The notes under the pieces: model-generated
What the model was told of the DNA's origin: nothing
The model's input: only the letters and a program-made list of their open reading frames with translations
Database searches by the model: none
Origin: Puffinus mauretanicus
Taxonomy: Eukaryota; Chordata; Aves; Procellariiformes; Procellariidae
DNA: 64,000 nucleotides
Direction of reading: 5' to 3'
Assembly (NCBI GenBank): GCA_023333565.1
Contig: JAJKFH010000209.1
Location: 103,501-167,500 of the forward strand
Translations under genes and position numbers: made by a program
Part shown: piece by piece, positions 27,308 through 39,007 of the stretch
How the letters are laid out: every line of letters begins with the position of its first letter
How positions within the stretch are numbered: position 1 is the stretch's first letter

Positions 27308-30300
27308 CTAATATATGTACCTGCTTTCTGCTACTCTGTTTTTCATCCGTTTCCACTTGGAAATGATAGATTTTGAGAGAAGGGGAAAACCAGTCACATT
27401 TTCAGACCTTCCCTGAGAAAACTTTAGTAGACCGTTATTCTCCTTCTGCTATCAGAAAAGATTTTTGTATGAAAAAAATATTTAACTTTCATTGTCCAGC
27501 AAGAATTCATTAGTATTTTTCAGTCAGTCTTCTGGTTTTGGTGCTTACAGGTGCAGATATGCTCAGGTATTCGTGTTCATTTCAGAAATGGTTTCACAGT
27601 GACGAAGAGTAGCTACATTAGCAGTATTTCTGTTGGGAAGATTGAGAATATTGTAGAGAACACATAGACTAAATTCCAGTCTTAAAAGTGAATGAACAAG
27701 TTCTCCCACTGGTGGGTGAAAAATAAGTGAGTTTTGATATTCTTTTCATGGACAATGTATATTTCTTACTATTTTCCTAAAGTAAATTCTTCATAATTCA
27801 TTACTGACTAGTCTGTATAGTTCCATACACTAGAAATATTTCCACATTTCAGATGAAGATGCTGTAACTGTATTTTAATGAAATCTTGCGTTACTTAGAC
27901 TACATTACTTTTGCCAAATGCACTGTTGAACATTTACAAGTATACTATGAAGTACTATCATAACAAAATTATACTTGTCAAACAAATGAATAAATGCATT
28001 TTAAGATGCATTACTCTGTTTTTAATTGTATTTGTTCACTTGTTTACTACATTAAATCATAAAACACAGTAGTCTCTGATGGAACTTCCAGCCAGTGTGA
28101 ATTACTAGATTTTTACTGTACACATTTTATGAGATTGGTTTTTTTTGTTTTTTGAAACTTACTCAGTCACTAAAGGCTTTGGTAATATCAGGACAAATAC
28201 ATTAATGTCTAAGCTTCTGTTATAGACTACAATTTAGTTTGATTTCTGATAATGGACAAAAAGTCCATATTTTGTCATATCTGATAACTCACTTTGATCA
28301 ATTTAATATTATGGATCTCTAACATCTCTTAAAATAGTGCAATAATGAATGTATGTAGTCATGAGTAACGAAGGAAGAGCCTGTGATACTAACAGTATCA
28401 GTTGGAAAGAAAGATCTGGTTTGCAAGATTATTCTTTTATGATCTTAATTTTATTGTCAAGAACCCTTGTGATTATAAAATAAAATGTTAGAAACTATTC
28501 AGCAGAAAGCCTGAGTCAAATTCTCTCTGATTCCCACAAGTTATTTTGTTGATTTTAAGTATGATTCCTGTGAGCATATATGAAAATGAAATTAATTTGT
28601 TAGAGAACTGGAGTAAATATGCCAACAAAAATTTAACAAGCAGCTGAATATCCTTGTTCAAAGAATATGGTTTTTTACTTAATTTAAAAATGGAGGGAAG
28701 ATATTTGGTTTCTTGTTTACATACGATGAAAAGATGTGTCCCAGATTTTGAAAGTTTCTCTTCCACTTGATAATGATTACTTTAGCAGAACAGTGTGTAG
28801 ATCGAATATAACTAATTCAATAAAAATATAAGATTTGAAATTTTAAGCTAGTGATTGAAATTCACAGAATTAAATTATCACCAGTGCAAAATGATTTAAT
28901 TGGAACTGCACAGTCCCAGTATAAAAATCTACAATATCCTGAATGGGACACTAACTAACAAAAGGAAAATAATGCCTTGGCTGGAAGTTCACCTTCAGAG
29001 CTTTTAACCAGCTTTTGGCCCATGGTCCTTTCACTTCCTAAATAGCATTTTTGTTTAAAAACTCTGAATTTTCATGTTAGGAACTCAGTGCAACCCATTT
29101 GCCATGTGTACGCAAAAGTTCCCTTGTATAGGGCAGAACATAAAATAGGTAGTTTCGTATCTATGAAATAGCACATTGCTCTGTGCGATGTAAACAACAG
29201 ATGATTGTGAGAAGCTAATTGTGATCCATAGTGATGCTGTTCTTACTAGCCAGAGACAAGCATATTCATTAACCTTGACAAAGGACTGCTAAATGACATC
29301 TTGAATTTGTCTGCCAATATGGGCTACAATTATCAAATCAATTGGCTTTGCAGAAAATCAGTTCCTATTCTTCTACATGGCTCTTTTCTGTTGGCACTAC
29401 CTGTGCAATTTTGGCCTTGCCAAACCCTTCTTTGAAGGGGGAGCTCCCTAGATTTTATTAAGAAGCCAGTATTTTCAGAAATATGGCTTGAAAACAAGGT
29501 TCTCAAAATAAAGAAAACATTATTACAAAATAAAAACTAAGTTCAATATTCACATGTACAATTCCTAACATCCGTTGTTATTTTACATAGTTAATTCCTG
29601 CATATGAAGAGTGAAAGCTTCATTCATGACTGGGAAAATAATGAGGTTGAACAGACATGATTTTCTGCTCCTAAACAGGCCAATTACAGTTGTTTCTTAG
29701 AATGATAATTTTATACGTTTATAACAGAATGTACAGGTCTGCAGTTAATTGAACATGTTACTATAAGTGTGCATACATGTAGGTATGTATTAATATACAT
29801 TAAATATAAATTAAATTCTGTACATATTTTACATGTAAGCTAAGTAACAATAGACAATGAAAGTGAATAATAATCACTGTCTCAGCATGGATAGTGCTGC
29901 AGTTCTTCATAGAAATTGGTTATAATCTTGGAAAGTCATTACTGAAGTTGCATGCGGTTGTAAACATTCATCCTTGTTTAAGAACTCTTAGGTGGTTTTA
30001 ATATGTTTACTTAATCTCTATCTAGTTCGCTGTGGAATATTTAAAATCTTATTTGGCATACAATGTTGAGAGGCTAATCATGAAACATGTCCTTGGTTTT
30101 TTAGTCTTTGTCATTGGAGAAAGTTCAGCTGGGGTAATAGAATTCTTTTATTTTGTTCTGTAAATGCCAATCTCAGGTTAATGGTTTTTTTGCACTTTTT
30201 GCTCCTCCTGCCTGAGGAGCATAATTTTTTGTTCCTGATTAATCTTGGGATAACTTTTTAAAAGGCATTTAACACTCATATTGAAATTTTTTAACTTCCC

Positions 30301-30335
30301 TTGACTGCTATCAGCAGCCTGCCTGCCTTCCACGG

Positions 30336-30348
30336 TGCTCAGTCAGCA
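30336..30348. promoter_or_regulatory. MAF-type palindrome TGCTCAGTCAGCA
   Basis: Twelve of thirteen positions match the MAF recognition element TGCTGAGTCAGCA. A perfect AP-1 core, TGAGTCA, lies about 60 bp downstream at 30407-30413, and a PBX/HOX-like TGATTGAT lies between them. The clustering suggests a possible enhancer. Conservation data are needed to decide. Confidence 0.2.
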
Positions 30349-31800
30349 TTTTCAGATTCAGCACTTTCTGTCATTGATTGATAGAAGACACTTCTTTCCC
30401 AGTTACTGAGTCAGACACATCAGGGAGAGACAGACAGGCTGCAGAAGAAAATTTAATCAAGCAAAAGTAATTTGGACCTAGAATTCAATACTAAAATCTG
30501 CTACAAATTATATAAAATTTCTAAATATTACTGAGTTGATAGTGGGTATTTAATGCAAAAATTTAAATGAGAGTACTCTAAAGCACACCTTTTTAAGAAT
30601 GATCACATAGTGTAAAAAAACAAAACAGTGAATCATAGGGGCTGGATTTATTATCATTATATTAAAAAGTGCCTTTGATTTTACCATATTGTAACTAAGA
30701 ATGCCAGCAGTAAATTTGGTACACAGTACGCACTCTTCTCACTGACGATTCAATGAACATGTAGTGGCTTTTAATAAGTGGGTTAGTGAACTCCATCCAG
30801 GTTCTAGCAGAAGCATGTTTCATGAATCCAGTGGTACAACAGTGCAATAATCAACACAAAAATTTAGATAAGAACCTGCGATAAAACTGCTTTCTCATTC
30901 TAAAGGAACCTTCTCATTGAAAATGCAAGTTCATGGTCTGCACCTAACTCCCTAGGGAAAGGGAGAGGGAAAGAAAAGAAGAGACGATCACTGCAGCTAG
31001 ATTCTTGGTGCTGAGCTACTACAGTTCTTTTATTCCAACTAAAGGTTTGGTTTACTATTTTCAGGAAACTTTAAAAGGGTAAATAAAGGCTTCCTGCAGG
31101 TGGTTTGGTCCAAATATCTAGTTCTTATCTGGCCACTAGCAGCATAATCTTCTGTTCTGCAAACACATCCCCATCACGTGTCCAAGTTAGTCGTTTGGAA
31201 ACTGCATACAGAGAAAGGATTAATCCTTTGTGCTTTTTAACAAATCCATATTAATTATGACTGCTACTAAAAGGAGAGTTGATGCTTGATGTAAACAAGC
31301 AAAGAAGAGTTTGGTATTGTTTTAAGTGATAGACAAAAAGAAGTTTAGGCTAAATTCTCAGATTCTTTGTCTTTCAAATGCATAAAATCTGCCAGATTCT
31401 GCATGCATGCAGGGTTTTATCATTACTGAGTACTTTTCAGGAGCAGGATTTAAGATTACAGAGGGTCATATTCTACAGTCTACTCTGTCTGATTTATTCT
31501 TGGTGCTTCTGAGCCTATGTGATATGCTTACTATCCATGTACATTAATGTTAATGTTCCTAGGACCTGTTCTGATTTACATTTACATAATCTATCTATAC
31601 TAGCAGATTATTTAGATGCTGTGAGGTACATTCATCAACGAATACAATCTTGTCACTTAGCCAAGTGTGATACAGAGGTCCATTTGGCAGCACGGTAGAT
31701 TTGAGATGCAAAGTTTTTAAGGGAAAAAAAAGCAAAACAGGAAAAAACCTCATGCTAGTACAAAATCACTTATTTTTGCATTTTTCATTTGCATTAAAAT

Positions 31801-31910
31801 GCACAATAAACCCAAACCACAATAAGCGCAAAATGCAACAAAATACTCAACAACAAAATCAATAAAAACAAACAAGCTAAGCAACAAAATGAGTAAACAA
31901 CAATTAGAGC
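31801..31910 (+). repeat. A/C-rich, T-poor strip (degenerate CAA-type repeat)
   Basis: Only about one base in nine is T on this strand, and CAA/CAAAA words recur (caacaaaat, caacaacaaaat, gcaacaaaat). It is probably a decayed CAA/CAAAA microsatellite. The 70-codon open frame on the opposite strand is a by-product of this composition. Confidence 0.5.
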
Positions 31911-32130
31911 ATTTAACAAGCAGAGATAGATAGTCTGAGTTCCTAAGCTTTATATTAGGCAATGATAATTTGAGCTTTAGAATGCTTTAATCTTCCTGCC
32001 ACTTCCAATTTTACTGCTGAATTGTACATGACATTAAAATTTATCTAGTGAGATAGCACTCTCCATGTGAATTTTTTAAAATACAATCATGAATAACCTT
32101 ATTTTAGCTCTGTGATTATTTATCTCTCCA

Positions 32131-32161
32131 AGTAGATGGACCAAAATCATGTCCATCTACT
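32131..32161. repeat. Hairpin with 11-bp perfect arms
   Basis: AGTAGATGGAC (32131-32141) and its exact reverse complement GTCCATCTACT (32151-32161) are separated by nine bases. About one such structure might arise by chance in a few windows of this size. Confidence 0.7.
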
Positions 32162-34899
32162 CAATCTAGATGATTTCAGATGATCATTGCTCAAACTTCT
32201 ACTCAATCTCTTGTTCAAGTCAACTCATTAACACCACTGTACCTCTGCCTCTGTATCAAATGTAATGCATTTTTTTTAATCTTTATTGTTTGAAACAAAG
32301 CAAACTGTATAGGGCAGTATTTTCCAAATGTATGGAATCAGGACACACTATTCGTTTAGATTAAATCTGACTGTGTAAATTTGGTCTTTCTGAGTGGCCC
32401 TAACCCTGAACAACAGTCCTAGCAGTACTAGTTGCTGGTCTTGTGTCACAGCATCCTGTCCCTCCACTTTATAGAGCTATATGGTCCTGCCAGTTTCTTG
32501 ACACTGTCTGCTAACAGCAGATTTGCAGGGCACATAGGTCTCCATTGCCCTTCTAGAATATTTTTACTCTTTTTACTCAAATGTAATTTGGCACAAGCTT
32601 TGACGGTCAATGGTATAAAGCCTTTTTGTTTCTGCTTCTTGCATGTGTTCAGGACTTTGTATCTACATCAATTCTTTATTCATTAAAATAGGCTAAGTCA
32701 ATAGCCTAAATATGCACAAGGATATCCAGATTCCTGTTTTCAGAGAGGTTAATTTCCAGTGTAATAAAAAGGAGTAGGCAAGGTCTCAGAATATTGCATT
32801 TCATCTTTTTAAATTTATGCTAATGCATTCTATCTAATCCTTCAGCCCTGTAGGATTGATATTAGCAGCTGCAGGCAAAAGATAGAGTTTTGATGAAGAC
32901 CTCACCCATTTTGTTGATGTAATAAGATTTTATTGCAGTTGCAATAACTTAGTAATAGTAATTTCTGCAAATGCAAAACAGTAAATGAATAAAATGCATT
33001 TTTTAGATTCTGAATTCTTTTTAGAATTAAGCAGTTACTTTGAAATAAAGATTATAGGTCAAGTGTTAAATTGTAAATAATAAAACTGGTAAACCATACA
33101 TCTTAGTACTTACTTTTATTTCTTTCAGAACCACAGTGCCATAACACACTTCAGTTTCTGGGATCAAATTACATGATATCATTTATCTTTTACACATGTA
33201 ATAGTCTGGAAAATTAAAAATGTAAGGTTCTCAGATATTTCAGATATTTCTGAACATATATACGAACACTTCTTGTTTTTTTCATATGTATTTGAACACA
33301 TATTCTCAAATACTTCCTGCAAACAGCAGTTACACCTTGAATAAAAAAAGTCCTCAAATAAAGACTTTCTTACTAATCACTTGATTCAGTAAATATCCAG
33401 TTTAATATTGTGCATTATTTTTGCTTTTTAGTTATGCACAAGGTTGCATACTATTTTTCAAGTGAAATGTGCTTACTCTGCAGTGTTATATGCAAAAAAA
33501 AAAGTCTTACACTAATTTTTCATTCTTTCTGCTTTAAACCTAATTTTGTTGCAATTATGCTCATACAGATGCTATTTTTCCCTCTTTTAAAAGCTATACA
33601 ATTTAAGACTTTATTTTTGTCTCAATGTAACATAATGCTTTTCCTTAAATTCACAGTAAGTTATAAGGCAGTAAAAACTTCATTTATTGGAATTATTTAA
33701 TGGCATAATGTTACTCTTAGTGTGTATTTTCTCACTGTCACTTTTATTGTTTATAATTATACTTTTTATATATACATGCTTCCTGTTAATCAGATATACC
33801 TGCAGAAATGTAGAGCCTAACTGAAGAACCCAGGAATATTTTATGAATCTGAGTAAGCATGTGAAGTCTGGACTGCATGTTAGGATAAAGCTCAGGTGAA
33901 TGCTATCCCAAACATTCCGTTATCTAGAAGGAATAGGAGGAATATCAATATCAGGATATCAGTAGTCAGGGAGTCATGGCATGTTCCTGTAGGGCTGAAA
34001 GTCTGGATGAAATGGAGAAAAAGGATACAGAACAGTGCAATAGCCATGGAGATAAAAATCATACATATGTGCTTTAGGTGACATAACAAGTTTCATATAT
34101 TACTTTATCTTCATGTTGTGTCATTGAATGACTTACTTTGACATAAAGTAAAGCTTGTATGAGTAACTTCGATTTATTATTTTCCACTTTTACTGCTTAA
34201 TTATTCAAACTTCATTAGGCAGACTGGATGTAAAAATTTTTTTACCTTTCAGACTGTGATAAACTGATAAAACGTGCAATGGTTGGTACCATAAAATGCA
34301 GTGGACACTGAAGGTAGGATATGCTGCCAGAGTTTTCCATTTTCTATATTTAGAAGTTTTGTTCACAATTCTATTAAACTTAGTCCATTCACATACACCC
34401 ATTAACATGTTTTGCTGGTGTTATGTTAAGGCCTCTTGTGACCTTATAAAAAAAATAGTCTTTGCAAAATATTTGCATTTTTATAGCCTGTTGAGAATAC
34501 TGCGGACTGTATCTCTCTACCTACAACATCTTATGAAATTATTAATGTAAGACCATTATGTATGATCTGTAAATGGCCTGATTGTTGATCCCATTGCCAT
34601 AAAAGTAAAACTTACTTAAAGCGACATTCATTGAAGTGATCCGTGACATGGGCTTCATATGATATCATGCTGTGGACTGTCTCTTGGAGAGAAAACAAGA
34701 ACTGGCATGATAAATTTGCTTAGATACCTTTATAATAGCTTTTATACTTTATTCTCCTTTACTTTGATTTTCAGTGAGAAATACTTTCTATTATTTTAGT
34801 GGTGCTTTGCTATGATATTTGTCTAGTCAATTGTTTTCCATTCTTTGTTTTTGTATTAGTTGTTTTTCTTCCTCAAAGAGAATGCAATGAAGATATGTA

Positions 34900-35110
34900 A
34901 AATATTACATCTCTCTGATTTCAGACTACTCTTCCAGTTTATCAAGATCCCTTTGTATTCTAAACTTGGCCTTCAGAATTGTTCCAACTCTCCCCAGCTT
35001 GTGGTCAGAGATAAACATTGTGTTCTCTCTCTTCATCAAATTTGTTAAATAATGACTGAATAAAAGCAGATCCTGGTTAGCCCTCCTCAGGCTACCACAT
35101 GATGCCATAC
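34900..35110 (-). mobile_element. Old CR1 LINE fragment (minus strand, internal ORF2)
   Basis: The plus strand reads 'ccagtttatcaagatccctt', 'tgtattctaaacttggcctt', then 'ctctccccagcttgtggtca', with 'tcctggttagccctcctc' later. This is the antisense of the CR1 ORF2 region just after the reverse-transcriptase core, whose consensus antisense contains 'ccagtttgtcaagatc', 'tttgaattctaatcc' and 'cctcccagcttggtgtcatc'. It is heavily diverged and lacks the 3' terminus, so it is an internal scrap of an ancient copy. Confidence 0.7.
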
Positions 35111-36726
35111 ATGCTTGACAATTAATAGAAATATGGGGCTGTGTATTAACTATACACAGTAATATAGGCTATTTGGCATGTATCTGGTATTGCGTACCAA
35201 GGATGTTTCTGATTTCATATTGCTTTATATACAAGTATCCAAGCTGTGATATTCATACTAATATCGATAAATAAACCTCTCTGAAGCATGATGTACAGTG
35301 TTTGAGTTAGTAATAGTTTTCCCCTGCCACTGTTGGTGGTGACACTAAACCAAATTAAATTTGAACTTTTACTGTACACCATGAGTTAGATATTATAAAA
35401 TGCAAAAAAATTCCTAAACAGGACACAAAGTTACAAATTAATGAAGTCCATTGGTTATGGAGTAAAATATTTTTTGTTGAATCCGTTTTGCGTGGTTCAA
35501 AACTCTCTTACTATAACGCTACCTGCAATGGTGTTACGTGCCTTTATCCAGACAGTCCAGTGGCCTGAATAGCTGTTCCTTTGCATCTTAACTGTCAGGT
35601 TTATATTTTCTATATTGTGCATATTCTGCTTTATTTGGTAAGATGTCTTGGAAGTACTAAACTTCAGTAACTCTGGTTTTACTTTAATAAGTTATACTTG
35701 ATCTCTGATTAAGATTGCACAGTTTTTTATACTTTTTTTTTATACTTTAACATTGGAATGTCTGCTTTTGGTGTATCAGCTGGCTACATGCATCTGTGTA
35801 CTAGGCATGAGACGTCTTTTTTCCTTTTCCTAGGAGTGTATTTTCACTTCCAGTTATACAGTTGCAGTTATATAAATTATGAGGCTTGAAAGCAGTTGAT
35901 AACTTTCTTTTGAGGGAAGAAAAAGAGGACCTTGTACTCCTCCTTTACTTGTTCTTCTGATCAATGTGTGCTGATATAACCTGCTGGAGCAGGTATCCTT
36001 TGCAGGTCCTCCTTGGTCAATACCATGACTGTTTTGTTAACAACACGAACAATGAGGAAGAGCCTTTTTAATATGTAATAGCCCATGGCCAAAACAGAAA
36101 TTTTGAAGTTATGGTGTGCATACAAATCTAAAAGTATAGAAGTCCTAATATAAAAGTTACTGACGCTATGGTCCACGTTTGAAAAGGTCAGTATACAAAT
36201 TTGATTTTCTGAGAGGTTTTGAGATAGACGGTGTGTGCTGGTATCCCATTTTTGCCAGTGGTAATAGAAAGTCTCAGAGAATTTTGTTCCCATAATTCAG
36301 AGATTTGGCAGGCTTATTTTACATTCTCTCAATTAGATAATACGACATTCTCTTAACTAGAATATCTTAGCCATGTGTAGTGTTTAGCTTCTCTGGAAGT
36401 GATGGAAGGCAGTTTCCAAACATAAAGGAAGACATTATCCAAAGTTAGCCTTTTAATCTACCTGAATATGACTTCAAGGGTTGTTCTGGAGAGGGAATTT
36501 TAGGATATTTATAACTTTCTACATTCCTGTATTACCGTATTTAAAGTTAGTAAATAATTATCCTGGAATATTTACAAATAAATTTATTGCACTGCACTGC
36601 ACATGTTTTATTAAACTGCACTACAGGAGAGCAAATCTCCAAAATATTAGTCTAGGTGGATTCTTCAATAAAATTTAGAAAGGGCCAAATTTCCAAAATC
36701 CTACAGAAAATGGATGACGTCACAAA
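35111..36726. other. Non-coding stretch before the LTR
   Basis: No gene is supported. A 110-codon open frame on the minus strand (35961-36293) has no recognisable domain or splice context. The last 12 bases contain a CRE palindrome in the flank of the LTR insertion, listed separately. Confidence 0.5.
36715..36722. promoter_or_regulatory. CRE palindrome TGACGTCA outside the LTR
   Basis: A perfect full-length CREB/ATF site lies four bases before the 5' target-site duplication of the solo LTR, so it belongs to host DNA and not to the insertion. It retains its CpG in a CpG-poor region. Confidence 0.4.
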
Positions 36727-36731
36727 CCCAT
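36727..36731 (+). repeat. 5' target-site duplication CCCAT
   Basis: Five bases identical to 37255-37259, flanking the LTR exactly. A 5-bp duplication is the usual footprint of ERVL-type integration. Confidence 0.9.
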
Positions 36732-36955
36732 TATCCTGGTTTTGGCTGGGATAGGGTTAAATTTCTTCCTAGTGCTGTGTTTTGGATTTAGTATGAGGAG
36801 AATGTTGATAACACACTGATGTTTTCAGTTGTTGCTAAGTGCCCTCCTAGTCCAAGGACAGCTCCCATGCCTACTACTGAGCTAGGTACACAAGATGGGA
36901 GGGAACATGATCAGGACAGCCAGCCCAGCTGGCCAACAGGGTATTCCATACCATG

Positions 36956-36963
36956 TGACGTCA
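36956..36963 (+). promoter_or_regulatory. CRE palindrome TGACGTCA inside the LTR U3 region
   Basis: A perfect CREB/ATF site ends eight bases before the TATA-like word TATATGAA (36971). This is a plausible promoter-proximal position for LTR transcription. Activity in today's genome is unknown. Confidence 0.4.
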
Positions 36964-37116
36964 TGCTCAGTATATGAACAGTGGGCATGATCCAGGAAGT
37001 ACCGATTGCTACTTGGTTATCGGTCAGAGCAGGTGGTGAGCAATTGCATTGTGCATCACTCATTTTGTATACCCTATCATTATTTATTATTATTATTATT
37101 TTCCCTTTTCTGTTCT

Positions 37117-37122
37117 ATTAAA
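37117..37122 (+). terminator. ATTAAA polyadenylation signal of the LTR
   Basis: The hexamer ATTAAA lies about 146 bp downstream of the putative TATA word and about 130 bp before the LTR end. This is consistent with the R/U5 boundary region of a retroviral LTR. Confidence 0.4.
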
Positions 37123-37254
37123 CTGTCTTTATCTCAACCCACGAGTTTTTCTCACTCTTACCCTTCCGATTCTCTCCCCGTCCCACTGGGGGGGCGAGGG
37201 AAGTGAATGAGCGGCTGCGTGGTATTTGGCTGCCTGCCAGGTTAAACCATGACA

Positions 37255-37259
37255 CCCAT
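37255..37259 (+). repeat. 3' target-site duplication CCCAT
   Basis: An exact copy of 36727-36731 directly after the terminal CA of the LTR. It fixes the element borders. Confidence 0.9.
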
Positions 37260-39007
37260 CTATCTCAGCGCACAGTAAATATAGATTTGGTTCTTCAGCA
37301 CATCTGAAGTAAAACATTAAAACTATTCCTCCTCTAGACTGAGGAAGGGAAAGTATACACTCAAAAGAGGCTCCTGAAACAGTTATGTCTTTTCACATGA
37401 GTTTGCTAGGCTTGATGATTATTTGTAACACTCACCTTGGTCTCTCATCTTAGTTTCTGCACACACCTTTAGAAGAGGTTCTATCGAAATGCAGTGCAAA
37501 ATATAAATAATAGAGAACTTCATCAAACAGGAAAAACTTAAGAGTTCATGTGCTTATGTGATCTCATAATGGAAATATTTTCTTACAGTGCAAAAGAATT
37601 AAGATGTGTTTATGACTGCAAATACTGTGGCAGAGAAACAATATTAAAATATTTTTGGAAGTTCAGTGGGGAACTTACAAATTAACTAGGTATTACTTAC
37701 ATCTTTGGTTTATGCAGGTTCTTAAATGTTTGAATAATAAAATAATGATACAGTTCACCTTAAATTCATTTAATAAGCCTTTTATTGGTACTTACATGCT
37801 TCATTAAGTAGTAAACTGCCAAAAAGAGAACAGCAGTTTGTGTCTTGTCACAGATGTGACATAGTTTAGGTAAAAATTGTCATTTTAAAAATTAAGAATG
37901 CTTTTATTCTCTGTGTGTTTCAAGCAACTTTACCTCTAGCAATGCAGAGTTGGATTAAAAATATTTTTATGAATTTGACAGTGTAGTTTAGGGAATTTTT
38001 GTACATAATTTTCTTGTCATATAGAGGATATTCATGTTCAGTAGCAACTAGCATAATGAGTAACCAGAGTAACTAGCATCATAAAGTAAAGTAAGATCAA
38101 CACCAAAAATCTTGAGAATGTATTAGCACTGCTGCTGAGTTTAAGAGTTTGGGTCTAAACTTTCCCCAAGCAGATGTGTTTCGAAGTAGAATTCTAAAAT
38201 AACATCTCCATCTGAAAAAGAAGAAGGGGATTTGCTAAAGGGCTATCATAATTCTTTAATATCATAAACAGTGATCAGAAAACAAGTCTTTTTAAAAGGT
38301 CATGTTTCCTGTGAAAATAGACTGTCTCAGGCTTAATATTGTCTGGTAAGAAAAGACTGGCTTGGGATACAAGTCACATGGGGCATTTACCTGTCATTTT
38401 TTTCACTGAATTACATAGGGCAGGCTCAGTAAATACCAGCTCTTTCCTGATATATAATACAGTTCAACCTGTTACCACCTGTAACTTGTGTTTTCTCAGA
38501 GAAACTTCTAGGTTTTTTTCTTGTTAGATAAGAAGACAGTAGATGATACTGATAAAGAGATAAAAGGACATGTTGACCAGGCTCTGTTCATCACTGTTCT
38601 AGTCAGACTAAAGCAATATTCGGCGAGTCCACCGTGAATCGACATTGAAGCAAAAAGAACATTAAGGTGTAATGTGACCGAAAAAGATCACTTAAAAGAA
38701 GTTTAACCCAGGTGTGAGTTCAGCAGTTATACAGATGCTTGTATAAATAAGGCCTCAGAAATAGTTTAGCAGAAATTAAAAAAATTGGCTAGAGAAAGCT
38801 TATGAGAACTTGCGCTAAAGGGTAGTTTTAGTCTCAAATTGTCAGATTGTCATAATCAGATCCATTATAAAAAAACCCAAAACAAACAGCACTCCCCTCA
38901 AAAAGCCTTTAACTAGTGTCACTCTTGTGGGTCCATAATAAACACTCTGTCTTGTCTTGTGTATTTTGTCATAAAGGAATTGCAAACAGTGTAGATGGAT
39001 AATTAAC

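Larger units (their letters stand above)
27308..34899. other. Non-coding stretch with possible enhancer-like patches
   Basis: No gene is supported in 7.6 kb. The segments around 29190-29350 and 30290-30470 have more balanced composition and clustered factor-site motifs, and could be conserved non-coding elements. A T-poor, A/C-rich strip lies at 31801-31910 and an 11-bp-arm hairpin at 32131-32161. Open frames are short, and some overlap on both strands (for example near 33.9-34.1 kb). Confidence 0.5.
36732..37254 (+). mobile_element. Solo LTR of an avian endogenous retrovirus (ERVL-like)
   Basis: The 523-bp element starts 'tatcctggttttggctggg' (the usual 5' TG is changed to TA) and ends 'ggttaaaccatgaca'. 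Both ends and the internal phrases ('ctcaacccacgagtttttct', 'ccttccgattctctccccgt', 'gagcggctgcgtgg') match an LTR family widespread in bird genomes. Exact CCCAT duplications flank it. No internal retroviral sequence is present, so the provirus was lost by recombination between its two LTRs. Inside are a CRE at 36956, a weak TATA-like word near 36971, a TTA microsatellite near 37081-37100 and an ATTAAA polyadenylation signal at 37117-37122, consistent with plus-strand U3-R-U5 order. No protein is encoded; open frames here are incidental. Confidence 0.93.

Noticed and set aside
31750..31962. 70-codon minus-strand frame resembling a membrane segment
   Set aside because: Its leucine/valine/phenylalanine content comes from the A/C-rich low-complexity strip read in antisense.
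33892..34089. Mirrored open frames on both strands
   Set aside because: Simultaneous openness on both strands with no domain is typical of chance AT-rich sequence.
35961..36293. 110-codon minus-strand open frame
   Set aside because: No known motif, no splice or promoter context. Treated as chance.
37006..37317. Open frames of 66 (plus) and 62 (minus) codons
   Set aside because: They lie in or across the end of the solo LTR, which does not code for protein at this position.
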